A stretch of DNA of 22,766 nucleotides from JBHEPS01 sp046261635 (GTDB lineage: Bacteria > Acidobacteriota > Thermoanaerobaculia > Gp7-AA8). Positions 7,555 to 15,140 of the stretch are shown piece by piece. The position numbers and the translations under genes were made by a program. The notes below the pieces were generated by a model. The model searched no databases and was not told the DNA's origin. It saw only the letters and a program-made list of their open reading frames with translations. Position 1 is the stretch's first letter, and every line of letters starts with the position of its first letter. The DNA lies in the NCBI GenBank assembly GCA_046261635.1, contig JBHEOL010000005.1:1-22766 (forward strand), in the 5' to 3' direction.

Positions 7555-8984
7555 TATTTGCCGGCGTAGAGATCGATCACTCGCTGGATCGCCCGGTCAC
7601 AGACGCGGCAGAAACCGACCCGGTCGCGCGTGAACATGATGCAATCCGCCTGGGGCCGGTACAAGCCGGTCGGCTCGTACGACGCGCCCTCGAACGCTCC
7701 CACCACGCCCGCGTGCTTCTCGGCGGAGAGGAACGCTTCCTCCCAGGCCTGCTGCTTGCGGAACAGCCGCGCGAGCGCCTCCTCCGAAGCTCCCGCGGCG
7801 CGCAGCTCCGCGCGCTCCTTTTGAGCCGCGCGGCTGTGCTTTTCGAATTCTGCCTTTCGCCACGGCGTCGGGATCGGTATTCCGGCCGCGACCAGATCCT
7901 TCCACTTCAGATTGTCGGGATCGTGGAGGGCGGTGATGTTCGGCTCCCACGGCTCGGGATGAAACGCCGCTCCGGTCTCGTACGCGACGGGTGAGGTGTA
8001 GTACTCGTCTCCCAGGCCGGCGAAGTGATGGCCGAACTCATGGACGACGAGGTAGTCGGCGAAGTCGTTCTGCGCCGCGGCGGTGGAATGCAACCCGTAG
8101 ATGCCGCCGCCCCCGTATTGGTCTTCGTTGACGAGGATCTCGACGAATTCGTAAGGGGCAGCTGAGGCGACGTCCCGGAGAGCCCGGTTGTCGAGAGTGA
8201 GCACATAGCGCTCGGAATCGAAGATGTTGTACTCGACCGACATGGGGGTCCGGCGGTTCTGGCCGGCGCGGACGCGGTGGACGCCGCTCTCCGCTGACGG
8301 AGGAGCGATCGCGCGGACATTGAAGTCGCCCCGGCGGCTCTTGAAGGGCTCGATCGAGAAGAGGTAGTCGGCGAGGCGCCGCGCATCGGCCTGGAACTTC
8401 CCGATCTCGGAGCTGGCGTACCCCTCGCCGAGGAAGAGGAGGTCGACCTTCTCCTCGGGAGGGCCGCTCTCGAACACGGTGTAGACCTCGGCGAGCGGGG
8501 CGAGAGAGCCACGGTTGACCTGGCGCGAGGCCGGGTCGATCACCGTCGTCCAGATCGGAGCGAAGGAGCTCTGCACGCCCCTCTTTTCCAGAATCACCTC
8601 GACCGCTCCCTTCGGCCACGGAAAGCGGAGCGACTCGTGGAAGGTCTGATGGCGCGTCTTCGCGTCGGGCGTCGTTTCCCATTCCCCGTAGATCGAGGAG
8701 AAGCCACGGCTGTAGATCTCCGAATGAGTCGCCAGATCCCGGACCACGAACCGGTACTTCCCGAGGTCGAGGGTGTCGATGAGCCGATGATCGCGTGGCC
8801 CCGCCCACGATCCGTCGTTGACCACGCGGTCGAGGCTGATGATCTCCTCGCCCATCCCTCCGGTGTGGAAGTAATCGACCCTCATGGTGCGGGGCTCGAA
8901 GTGGGCGTCGAATGCGGGCTCGTGCGCGAGAGCGGACGCGGCGACGAGCAGAGCGGTAGCGAAGAAGAGCGCCGGGATTCTCAT
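7554..8984 (-). CDS. Secreted M64-family (IgA-peptidase-like) zinc metallopeptidase
   Basis: The 476-residue protein begins with a signal peptide (basic start, hydrophobic stretch to about A20, 'ALAHEP' cleavage region). The first part resembles the M64 N-terminal beta domain, with Y-F-H-T-G-G-M-G-E-E near residue 38. The catalytic part starts near V-D-L-L-F-L-G-E-G-Y at 180-189 and has the zinc site H-E-F-G-H-H at 315-320 followed by F-A-G-L-G-D-E-Y. H315 and H319 would bind zinc and E316 would be catalytic. A late Cys-rich F-C-R-V-C-D segment ends the protein. It is likely exported to the periplasm or outside; the natural substrate is unknown, and cleavage of immunoglobulin should not be assumed. 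It is divergent from the VWFA-like gene across only 60 bp. Confidence 0.88.
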   Translation of the reverse strand: MRIPALFFATALLVAASALAHEPAFDAHFEPRTMRVDYFHTGGMGEEIISLDRVVNDGSWAGPRDHRLIDTLDLGKYRFVVRDLATHSEIYSRGFSSIYGEWETTPDAKTRHQTFHESLRFPWPKGAVEVILEKRGVQSSFAPIWTTVIDPASRQVNRGSLAPLAEVYTVFESGPPEEKVDLLFLGEGYASSEIGKFQADARRLADYLFSIEPFKSRRGDFNVRAIAPPSAESGVHRVRAGQNRRTPMSVEYNIFDSERYVLTLDNRALRDVASAAPYEFVEILVNEDQYGGGGIYGLHSTAAAQNDFADYLVVHEFGHHFAGLGDEYYTSPVAYETGAAFHPEPWEPNITALHDPDNLKWKDLVAAGIPIPTPWRKAEFEKHSRAAQKERAELRAAGASEEALARLFRKQQAWEEAFLSAEKHAGVVGAFEGASYEPTGLYRPQADCIMFTRDRVGFCRVCDRAIQRVIDLYAGK

Positions 8985-9006
8985 GAAACCGAATCTTAAC
9001 GTTTTA

Positions 9007-9038
9007 GGGGTGGGGAAGGAGGGGGAGGGGGCTAGAAT
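9007..9038 (+). promoter_or_regulatory. G-quadruplex motif and -10 box between divergent genes
   Basis: Four G runs occur in a row at 9007-9031: GGGG, T, GGGG, then a 5-nt spacer, GGGGG, A, GGGGG. This fits the G-quadruplex pattern with short loops. Directly after it, TAGAAT at 9033-9038 matches a -10 box in 5 of 6 bases. That would start transcription at or near the VWFA ATG at 9045, implying a leaderless or nearly leaderless mRNA. The -35 position is inside the G tract. Both divergent genes encode exported proteins. Confidence 0.5.
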
Positions 9039-9044
9039 CGAAAG

Positions 9045-10151
9045 ATGCCGCGCCTCGGGTTTCTCCTCGCCGCGATTCTGTTCGCGACGGTCGCTCTCTC
9101 TCAGGAAGTCAAACCGATTTTCGAGATCACGGTCGAGAGGTATCTACTCGACCTCTATGTCACGGATGACAGCGGGGAGCCGATCGACGATCTCCGGCCG
9201 ATGAACTTCCGGGTGAAGCTCGACGGGCAGCCCGTGGAAATCGAGGCTGTGGAGTTCATCGACGCGACCCTCCCGCAGCCCGATGTTTCGATCCTTGACG
9301 ATGCCAGCGACCGCGATCTCGAGCCCCCCCGGCCGCGCGGCCGGCTCCTGGTTCTCTTCTTTCAGACCGACTTCCAGAGAGCGAGCTCCCGGATCAGCGG
9401 TCACATGAAGATGATCGACTACGCGCAGAAGCTCGTCGACGGTCTTCAGCCTCACGATCGCGCGGCTGTCGTCCAGTTCGACTCTCATCTGAAGGTGAGG
9501 GAGGACTTCACGAGCGATAAGGCGAAACTCCGGAGGGCGATCGAGCAGAGCGTTCGCATCGATGATCCCGGGAGGCCGGAGCGTGTCCCGGCGCCCTCGC
9601 TCATGTCCCGTCTCGAAGAGCAGGAGATGAAGCGCGCGGCGAGTCCTGAGAAGGCCCTTTTTCTCCTCGGAAACGCGCTGCTGCCGATCCAGGGGCCGAA
9701 GTCGCTCATTCTCTTCGGCTGGGGCCTGGGGCGATACGGCTCGGGAGGCGTGACCATGATCCCCGACTACTTTCCCGCGCGGCGGGCACTCGAAGCCTCG
9801 CGTACGGCCGTCTTTTCGATCGACATCAGTCAGTCGAGCTTCCACTCGCTCGAAGTGGGCCTCAAGACGGTCTCGAAGGAGACCGGTGGCTTCTACGCGA
9901 AGACGGACGTTTTCCCCGAGATCGCGATGGGCCGCCTCGACCGGACGCTCTCGTCGCGATACGAGCTCTCGATCAAGCGGCCCCCGGATCTTCCGCGCGG
10001 TCTCCACGAGGTCGAGGTCGAAGTCGTCGGCCGAAAGGGCGCGCGGGTGCTCGTGCGCGAGACCGTCGAGGACAAGGGGGATGAGGCAGGTCAGGAGTCA
10101 GAAGGCAGAAGTAAAGCAAGTCAGGAGTCAGAAGGCAGAAGGCAGAAGTAA
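9045..10151 (+). CDS. Secreted VWFA-related domain protein with repeat-derived C-terminal tail
   Basis: The 368-residue protein has a short signal peptide (cleavage likely after 'VALSQ') and a leading segment F-E-I-T-V-E-R-Y-L-L-D-L-Y-V-T-D-D-S-G-E-P that is typical of 'VWFA-related' proteins common in Acidobacteriota. A von Willebrand A-like domain follows at about 95-330. The first metal-site motif (normally D-x-S-x-S) reads Q-T-D-F-Q-R-A-S-S, so the MIDAS site is degenerate and metal binding is doubtful. The last 24 or so residues (...G-Q-E-S-E-G-R-S-K-A-S-Q-E-S-E-G-R-R-Q-K) are encoded by a 30-bp-period repeat, not by a conserved domain; the ancestral stop was probably near codon 345. The partner and role are unknown; protein-protein binding at the envelope is inferred. 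Confidence 0.85.
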   Translation: MPRLGFLLAAILFATVALSQEVKPIFEITVERYLLDLYVTDDSGEPIDDLRPMNFRVKLDGQPVEIEAVEFIDATLPQPDVSILDDASDRDLEPPRPRGRLLVLFFQTDFQRASSRISGHMKMIDYAQKLVDGLQPHDRAAVVQFDSHLKVREDFTSDKAKLRRAIEQSVRIDDPGRPERVPAPSLMSRLEEQEMKRAASPEKALFLLGNALLPIQGPKSLILFGWGLGRYGSGGVTMIPDYFPARRALEASRTAVFSIDISQSSFHSLEVGLKTVSKETGGFYAKTDVFPEIAMGRLDRTLSSRYELSIKRPPDLPRGLHEVEVEVVGRKGARVLVRETVEDKGDEAGQESEGRSKASQESEGRRQK

Positions 10152-10266
10152 GAGCAAAGGCCAGAGCCTCCGTCGTACTGAGCGCCGTTCGAGCGAGGGC
10201 CGCGTTTGGCCGCGTGACTTGGTTTTGACCTTACTTCTGCCTTCTGCCTTCTGCCTTCTGCCTTGC
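10091..10266. repeat. Inverted pair of GGCAGAA-type heptamer arrays
   Basis: The left arm consists of two direct 21-bp copies 30 bp apart (10091-10111 and 10121-10141) built from TCAGAAG and GCAGAAG units, and lies in the 3' end of the VWFA gene. The right arm (10230-10266) is the reverse complement, with tandem TTCTGCC units, and ends 6 bp before the cstA stop. The 22 bases 10131-10152 are perfectly complementary to 10230-10251. The arms could form a hairpin between the converging transcripts. Confidence 0.85.
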
Positions 10267-10271
10267 TTCTT

Positions 10272-11957
10272 TCATCCCCCTGCTTCGGCGAGCGTGGCGG
10301 CGCCGCGGTCGTCGCGGAGGGTGATCAGGGCGCGGATGACGAGGTAGATCGCCAGACAGATCAGCGAGCCGGCCGCGAGGGCGTTGATCATCGCGACGTC
10401 GAGCCCGCGGCTGACCGCGAAGTTGGCCCAGGTGAGTTTCGCGAGCGCCCACAGCGTGATGACGAGGACGAAGAGCATCGGGAAGAGAGTGAACCCGATC
10501 CGGTGGCGTGCCTGCCTGAGCCAGACGGTGATCGCGAGAAGCGTGAGGGCGGCGAGAAGCTGATTCGAGGCGCCGAAGAGAGTCCAGAACCGTACCCAGC
10601 TCCCCTCGGGGGCAAAGGATACGAAGTACACGGGAAGGGCGACGGTCAGCAGCGTCCCGGCGATGGCACCCTTCATCGTCCGCCATCCGAGGATCTCCTG
10701 CACGATGTAACGGCCGAGCCTCGTCGACACGTCGAGCGTGTCGAAGACGAAGGTGGTGAAGGCCATCGCCCCGAAGGTGATCGCGAAATTCAGGTGCTCC
10801 TCACCGATGACCAGAGTCATGAAGCGTCCGATCCCGTTGCCATAGATCGTGCCCGGTTTCAGCCCCGCGAGTCCTTCATCCGCGACGATCATCACGGTGA
10901 CCAGCGCGATCAGGGCCACAAATCCCTCGGCGAGCATCGCTCCGTAGCCGATCGGTTTCATGTCCGTCTCGCGGTCGATCTGTTTCGATGTCGTCCCGGA
11001 ACAGACCAGGCCATGGAAGCCGGAGCAGGCCCCGCACGCGATGGTGACGAACAGGAAGGGGAAGAGCGTGCCGGTCATCCCGCCGACGTCCCAGGACCGG
11101 AACGCGGGCTGCTCGATGTCGTAACCGCCGAGGAAGATTCCGATCACGCCGAGACCGAGGGCGAAGTAGAGGACGAAGCCCCCGAGATAACCCCGGGGCT
11201 GGAGCAGGGCCCAGACCGGAACCATCGAGGCGATCGCGCAATAGAGGAGGATGAGGAGTCCCCAGTTCCTCGCATCCATGATCAATACGGTGGAGATCAT
11301 GGTGCCGGCCCAGACTGCGCCGAAGGTGGCGGGGACGAAGATCACGGTGAGGAGCCAGAGCGGGGGATTGAGAAAGCGCTGGATGATCCCCATGAGGATC
11401 GCGAGGAGTAGATAAAGGACGCTGGCGGCGGCAACCGCGCCACCCGGGTTGAAGCGGACCTGAGCGCCCACCAGCTCCTCGGTGGTGCCCACGAAACTCC
11501 CGGCCGTGATGTCGGCGAAGGCGACGATGACGTAGACGAGAGCGATCCAGATGAACAGCATCATCGCGATTCCGGCGCGTCGGCCGAGGTGTTCGCGGAC
11601 GATCTCGGCGATGGATTGAGCGCGGTGACGAACGGATGCCACGAGTGCCGCGAAGTCGTGGACGGCTCCGATGAGGACGACTCCGAGGGAGATCCAGAGC
11701 AGGCACGGGAGCCACCCGAATGCCTGGCAGGCGATGATCGGGCCCGCGATCGGGCCTGCCGCGGCGATCGCGGAGAAGTGCTGGCCAAAAAGATAAAAGC
11801 GCCTGGCCGGGACGAAATCGACGCCATCGTTGAGGCTTCTCGCCGGCGTGTTACGCGCATCGTCGATGGTGAACTGACGTGCGATCCAGCCGCCGTAGAG
11901 GCGATACCCGATCGAAAGAAAAGCGATGAACGCGATCGCGATAAGGGTCAGTTGCAC
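10272..11957 (-). CDS. CstA/BtsT-family carbon-starvation transporter
   Basis: The 561-residue, very hydrophobic protein has about 15 membrane segments and the CstA signature near its start: Y-R-L-Y-G-G-W-I-A-R, then D-F-V-P-A-R-R-F-Y-L-F-G-Q-H-F and S-A-I-A-A-A-G-P-I-A-G-P-I-I-A. A G-F-H-G-L-V-C-S-G-T-T-S-K-Q motif follows in the middle. E. coli members (CstA, BtsT) are about 700 residues and import pyruvate or peptides; this shorter form is common in other phyla. The GTG start at 11957 directly follows an in-frame TGA, so no longer start exists. The stop is 6 bp from a heptamer array. Substrate is unproven; pyruvate or amino-acid/peptide uptake is the family inference. No regulator or sensor kinase is adjacent. 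Confidence 0.93.
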   Translation of the reverse strand: MQLTLIAIAFIAFLSIGYRLYGGWIARQFTIDDARNTPARSLNDGVDFVPARRFYLFGQHFSAIAAAGPIAGPIIACQAFGWLPCLLWISLGVVLIGAVHDFAALVASVRHRAQSIAEIVREHLGRRAGIAMMLFIWIALVYVIVAFADITAGSFVGTTEELVGAQVRFNPGGAVAAASVLYLLLAILMGIIQRFLNPPLWLLTVIFVPATFGAVWAGTMISTVLIMDARNWGLLILLYCAIASMVPVWALLQPRGYLGGFVLYFALGLGVIGIFLGGYDIEQPAFRSWDVGGMTGTLFPFLFVTIACGACSGFHGLVCSGTTSKQIDRETDMKPIGYGAMLAEGFVALIALVTVMIVADEGLAGLKPGTIYGNGIGRFMTLVIGEEHLNFAITFGAMAFTTFVFDTLDVSTRLGRYIVQEILGWRTMKGAIAGTLLTVALPVYFVSFAPEGSWVRFWTLFGASNQLLAALTLLAITVWLRQARHRIGFTLFPMLFVLVITLWALAKLTWANFAVSRGLDVAMINALAAGSLICLAIYLVIRALITLRDDRGAATLAEAGG

Positions 11958-12416
11958 TCAGCCCCCACGAAGCTCAAAGGTGGCGATATTGTAGCAGTGG
12001 CGCGGGTTTGCGAGCGCTTCGCCATCTTCGACTCGAGCCGTTCGCACCGAGTGCGATGGTATCGCGCGAGACTCGACGACGCTCGCGCGAAACGTGCGCG
12101 TCGTCTTCGAATGTCGTCTTCGAAACTCGAACGCACTTGCCTCGAAAGCGATTCGATGATCGACGATCGATCGTCGAGAGCTCCCTTCCACGCGATCGTC
12201 ACTTGAAAAAAATTGCAGTTGACTCTCTACGAAATGTAGAAAGATGAACGCGAATGCCGTACTATTGTTTGCAAGGTGGTTCGATCGAACGAGCGATCGT
12301 GAGATCGAAGGTGATCCAAACGCGATGAAGTCATTACGGTTTTTCGGTCCCTGGGTGGATGAGACGAGGATGGTCGAGTCGAATTGACTCGGCTGATCCG
12401 AAGAGAGGAGGACCAA
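11958..12416. other. Gene-poor region with dense TCGA palindromes
   Basis: This 459-bp gap lies upstream of the H1-like gene and the cstA start. Sixteen TCGA tetramers occur between about 12027 and 12383, eleven of them in the first 150 bp; chance expectation is one or two. Neighbouring GATCG and CGATCG palindromes are also frequent. Around 12200 the sequence turns A-rich, with a short TCTAC/GTAGA hairpin at 12226-12240. Open frames across it on both strands look like composition artefacts. I see no convincing -35/-10 pair. Confidence 0.6.
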
Positions 12417-12533
12417 ATGGCTACTAAGAAAAAAGCTGCTAAGAAGTCGGCGAAGAGGAAGGCCCCCAAGAAGGCCGCCAAGAAGTCGACCAAGAAAGCT
12501 GCTAAAAAGAAATCACCTGCTAAGAAGAAGTAA
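12417..12533 (+). CDS. Small lysine/alanine-rich histone H1-like protein
   Basis: A 38-residue ORF starts at ATG 12417, five bases after a perfect AGGAGG (12406-12411), the best Shine-Dalgarno in the window. The product is almost only Lys, Ala, Ser, Thr and Pro. It reads M-A-T-K-K-K-A-A-K-K-S and then repeats of A-K-K, P-K-K and A-A-K-K-S/K, ending S-P-A-K-K-K, with about 22 basic residues and no acidic ones. This matches the tails of eukaryotic H1 and of bacterial H1-like proteins (HC1/HC2, AlgP-type repeats), which bind DNA non-specifically. It has no globular domain. A nucleoid-binding or RNA-binding role is inferred. The gene is isolated, with TCGA-rich DNA before it and a hairpin after it. 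Codons in the repeats vary (GCT/GCC, AAG/AAA), so it is not a simple nucleotide repeat. Confidence 0.85.
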   Translation: MATKKKAAKKSAKRKAPKKAAKKSTKKAAKKKSPAKKK

Positions 12534-12556
12534 CCTCGAGCGTTTTGGATTTACCG

Positions 12557-12605
12557 CTGGAGGCCGCGCCTTGTATCTCCCGGTGGTGTGCAGCGTGGCC
12601 TCCAG
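12557..12605 (+). terminator. Stem-loop downstream of the H1-like gene
   Basis: CTGGAGGCC (12557-12565) pairs with GGCCTCCAG (12597-12605), and the stem extends inwards by about four more pairs including a G-T wobble. It begins 23 bp after the stop. No T tract follows, so it may be a Rho-assisted end or an mRNA-stabilising stem, not a classic intrinsic terminator. Confidence 0.45.
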
Positions 12606-12693
12606 TCCCCTTACCTTCTGATTCAAATCTCAAGCAATCTGGTTTCCGCTCCGACCTCGCGATCAACGCGAAGGCGGAGCCTTGGGAAGGCGA

Positions 12694-12860
12694 GGGGCTA
12701 GGGACTAGGGGCTAGGGGCTGGGAAAGGCAGAAGCAAGGGGCTAGGGACTGGGGGCTAGGGGCTAGGGAAAAACAACGGCAACATCAGAGCCTGGCAATC
12801 GTCAGCCTATGAACTTGCCTTTGCCTTTCCTAGTCCCTAGCCCCTGGCCCCTAGCCCCTA
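12694..12860. repeat. CTAGGGG heptamer arrays in inverted pair
   Basis: The left arm (about 12694-12768) holds repeated GGGGCTA and GGGACTA units, interrupted by a GGGAAAGGCAGAAGC segment that also contains the GGCAGAA unit of the other arrays. The right arm (about 12815-12860) is inverted: CTAGTCCCTAGCCCC units next to TTTGCCTTTCC. About 45 bp separate the arms. The last CTA of the right arm is the stop codon (TAG, minus strand) of the lipoprotein gene. The 324 bp between the H1-like gene and the lipoprotein gene otherwise hold only the hairpin above. Confidence 0.8.
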
Positions 12861-13454
12861 GTTCGGGAACGGCATGTCGCGGCGGTCCATCATCTCGCGG
12901 AGAGGAACGTCCCACACTTCGACCCGGTGGCCCCCGACCATCGCCGGCTCTTCGCGGAGCTTGCGCTCCGTTCCGCTGCCTGGAACTCGGACGACGATCT
13001 TTTCCGGCTCGAGGATCTCGAGTCGGTCGGGGTAGAGCTTCAGCCCCGGCACGAAGACATCCGCGTTCGGCGGAATGTCCCGAAGCGCGAGTTGTACGAG
13101 CGGGACGCCCGGCGCCTGGAAGTTGACGAGCAGATCTCCCGGCGGCGAATCGAGAATGATGAAGGAGCCGCTGTCGAGAATTCTCCCCGATGCGTAGGAG
13201 ACTCCCTCGACGCTCAGGGTCGTCTCCTCCAGGAGCTGTTGCTGATACGAGCTTCGGCGCTGACTGAGATCCGTCACGGCAAAGGTGCCGCCCGGCGCGG
13301 GCTGACCGATATCGATCTCCGAGACCCAGCCGCGGATGCTGATCGGCCCTCTCCGGAAACTGCCGCGCCCTTCTCTGTCGGCCGACTCCCCGCCGCCGCA
13401 GGAAAGAAGAAGGATGGAGACTGGCAGGAAGAGAAAAGCTCCGAGACGTTTCAT
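12858..13454 (-). CDS. Putative lipoprotein of unknown function
   Basis: Starting at ATG 13454, the 198-residue product has a lipoprotein signal: M-K-R-L, a hydrophobic stretch, and the lipobox L-L-S-C followed by G-G-G. The mature part starts with a linker rich in Gly, Ser and Arg. It then resembles a carboxypeptidase-regulatory-like or beta-sandwich fold: I-R-G-W-V-S-E-I-D, S-F-I-I-L-D, P-P-G-D-L-L-V-N-F, L-A-L-R-D-I-P-P-N-A. I do not recognise a named family. The gene is divergent from the amidase gene over about 140 bp, so the two envelope proteins may share control. Its TAG stop is made by the CTAGGGG repeat array, so the original C-terminus may have been slightly different. Confidence 0.75.
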   Translation of the reverse strand: MKRLGAFLFLPVSILLLSCGGGESADREGRGSFRRGPISIRGWVSEIDIGQPAPGGTFAVTDLSQRRSSYQQQLLEETTLSVEGVSYASGRILDSGSFIILDSPPGDLLVNFQAPGVPLVQLALRDIPPNADVFVPGLKLYPDRLEILEPEKIVVRVPGSGTERKLREEPAMVGGHRVEVWDVPLREMMDRRDMPFPN

Positions 13455-13519
13455 GCGCCCATGGTACTCCGCCGCATGGCCGGGCGATCGCCCCTCCCTG
13501 CCCGCGCGGGGGGGCGGTA

Positions 13520-13548
13520 TAGACGATCGGCGGCGCGCTGGCCATAAT
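13520..13548 (+). promoter_or_regulatory. Probable promoter of the amidase-GerMN pair
   Basis: TAGACG (13520-13525) and CATAAT (13543-13548) are separated by 17 bp, with 4 of 6 and 5 of 6 matches to the sigma-70 boxes. Transcription would start near 13555. That leaves almost no leader for the ATG at 13560 but about 38 nt for the ATG at 13593, which supports the later start. Confidence 0.4.
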
Positions 13549-13592
13549 ACAAAGAACTTATGGGTGACCTGACGAGACGGGCGGGTGGGGTG

Positions 13593-15140
13593 ATGAAGAG
13601 AATTCTGTTGGTGATCGCGATCGCCGGTGTGGCTGCCGTGTCCGCAGGGCGTGCGCAGACGGTCTCGGCTACGCTGAAAACGCAGACCGGGGAGCGGTCC
13701 ATCCGGGTCGCCGAGCAGTCGGGCAACCTCTTCCTTTCCGCTGAAGAGATGATCGCGGCGTTCGGCGGCACTCTGACGGGCAGCCGGCAGGGATATCGGA
13801 TCGAGCTCGCGGGGCATACGGCCGGCTTCACCGCCGAGAGCCGGTTCGGCGCCTCGGGGGACGAGTTGATCGAAATGCCGACCGCCCCGATCTTCATCGA
13901 GGAGACTCCTTTCGTTCCCTGGCACTTCTTCCGCGACCTTCTGAGAATCACCTCCGATCTCGATCTCATCTGGGATGCAGGGGCGAGGGTGTTCGAGGTC
14001 CGCCGGTTCCGGCTCGATGCGGTCGAGGTGGAGATCAGCGTCGTCAACATCGAAGAGATGACGAAGATCGTCGTGCAGTTTCCGGGACAGATCGACTACA
14101 CCGTCCGGCGTGAGGGGAGTGCGTACATCCTCCAGACGCCGAACCCGATTCGCACCCGGGCGGCCGACCAGACGTTCACCTCGCCACTTCTCGACCGGAT
14201 TCTCGTGCGGGACAATCAGATCGTCGTGAACCTCGCTTCCGCGGACGTCGCCGGCGATGCGTACGCGATCGACAACCCGTTCCGGGTCGTCCTCGATCTT
14301 CAGAAGTCCGCCGGATTGCTTCCCGGTCCCCAACCCTCCACGCCTGGCTCGATCCGGAGAGCTCCGCATCTTCCGGGGGTCCGGACGATCGTTCTCGACC
14401 CTGGCCACGGCGGCAAGGAAGTCGGGGCGATCGGACCGAACGGGCTGGTGGAGAAGGAGACGACCCTCGAGATCTGTCGGCGGCTTCGCTCCCTGCTCGC
14501 CACCGAGCTCGGCGTCCGTGTCATCCTGACCCGCGAGTCCGACGAGCTGATTCCGCACGACCAGAGGACCGCGATCGCGAACCAGTTCCGCGCAGACCTC
14601 TTTCTATCCGTTCACCTCAACGCATCTCATTCGCCCGCCGCACGCGGGGCCGAAACCTACTTTCTTTCCCTCGAGGCTTCGGACGAGCTCGCGCGGGCTG
14701 CTGCCGAGAGAGAGAACGCCGTCCTGGGCGGGGCTCCTTCGCTCCCCGGTTCATCGGACCTCAACCTCATCCTCTGGGATCTCGCTCAGCAGGAGTATCT
14801 CCGCGAGTCGAGCCGCTTCGCCGCTCTGATTCAGAGTGAGATGAACGTGACGAGCGGCATCCAGAACCGCGGAGTCAAGCAGGCGCCCTTCCGCGTCCTG
14901 ATCGGAGCGACCATGCCCTCCGCGCTCGTCGAAGTCGGGTTCATCTCCAATCCCCAGGAGGAAGCCCGACTCGCAACCGCCGAGCATCAGAACGAGATCG
15001 CACAGGCAATCGTTCGCGCGGTCCGTCGCTATAAAGAGGAGTATGAGGCCAGACTCGACGGGAGCGCCTCCGATCCCGCGCGCGTCGGCAGCGGAGCTCC
15101 CGCTCCGGCGCCCGCAATCGCCGACCGGTCCGGACGATGA
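13593..15140 (+). CDS. N-acetylmuramoyl-L-alanine amidase with AMIN domain
   Basis: The product (515 residues from ATG 13593; 526 from an alternative ATG at 13560) has a signal peptide starting M-K-R-I-L-L-V. A copper-amine-oxidase-like N-terminal stalk domain follows (L-F-L-S-A-E-E-M-I-A-A-F-G-G), then an AMIN domain around V-E-V-E-I-S-V-V-N-I. The C-terminal amidase_3 catalytic domain contains V-L-D-P-G-H-G-G, the E of V-E-K-E, L-S-V-H-L-N-A, and V-E-V-G-F-I-S-N-P. Those supply the zinc-binding H, E, H and the catalytic E of AmiC-type amidases. It cuts the bond between muramic acid and L-Ala in peptidoglycan, usually at the division site. It overlaps the GerMN gene by 4 bp, a frequent pairing in other genomes. 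A 13560 start would add R-R residues, so Tat export is conceivable but not shown. Confidence 0.93.
   Translation: MKRILLVIAIAGVAAVSAGRAQTVSATLKTQTGERSIRVAEQSGNLFLSAEEMIAAFGGTLTGSRQGYRIELAGHTAGFTAESRFGASGDELIEMPTAPIFIEETPFVPWHFFRDLLRITSDLDLIWDAGARVFEVRRFRLDAVEVEISVVNIEEMTKIVVQFPGQIDYTVRREGSAYILQTPNPIRTRAADQTFTSPLLDRILVRDNQIVVNLASADVAGDAYAIDNPFRVVLDLQKSAGLLPGPQPSTPGSIRRAPHLPGVRTIVLDPGHGGKEVGAIGPNGLVEKETTLEICRRLRSLLATELGVRVILTRESDELIPHDQRTAIANQFRADLFLSVHLNASHSPAARGAETYFLSLEASDELARAAAERENAVLGGAPSLPGSSDLNLILWDLAQQEYLRESSRFAALIQSEMNVTSGIQNRGVKQAPFRVLIGATMPSALVEVGFISNPQEEARLATAEHQNEIAQAIVRAVRRYKEEYEARLDGSASDPARVGSGAPAPAPAIADRSGR

Noticed and set aside
11958..12416. A 152-codon minus-strand open frame
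   Set aside because: Its length follows from the TCGA-rich composition; the translated sequence shows no domain and there is no ribosome binding site.
12858..14558. A 566-codon minus-strand open frame spanning the lipoprotein and the amidase locus
   Set aside because: Only its last 198 codons show a lipoprotein signal and plausible protein; the rest is the antisense shadow of the amidase gene.
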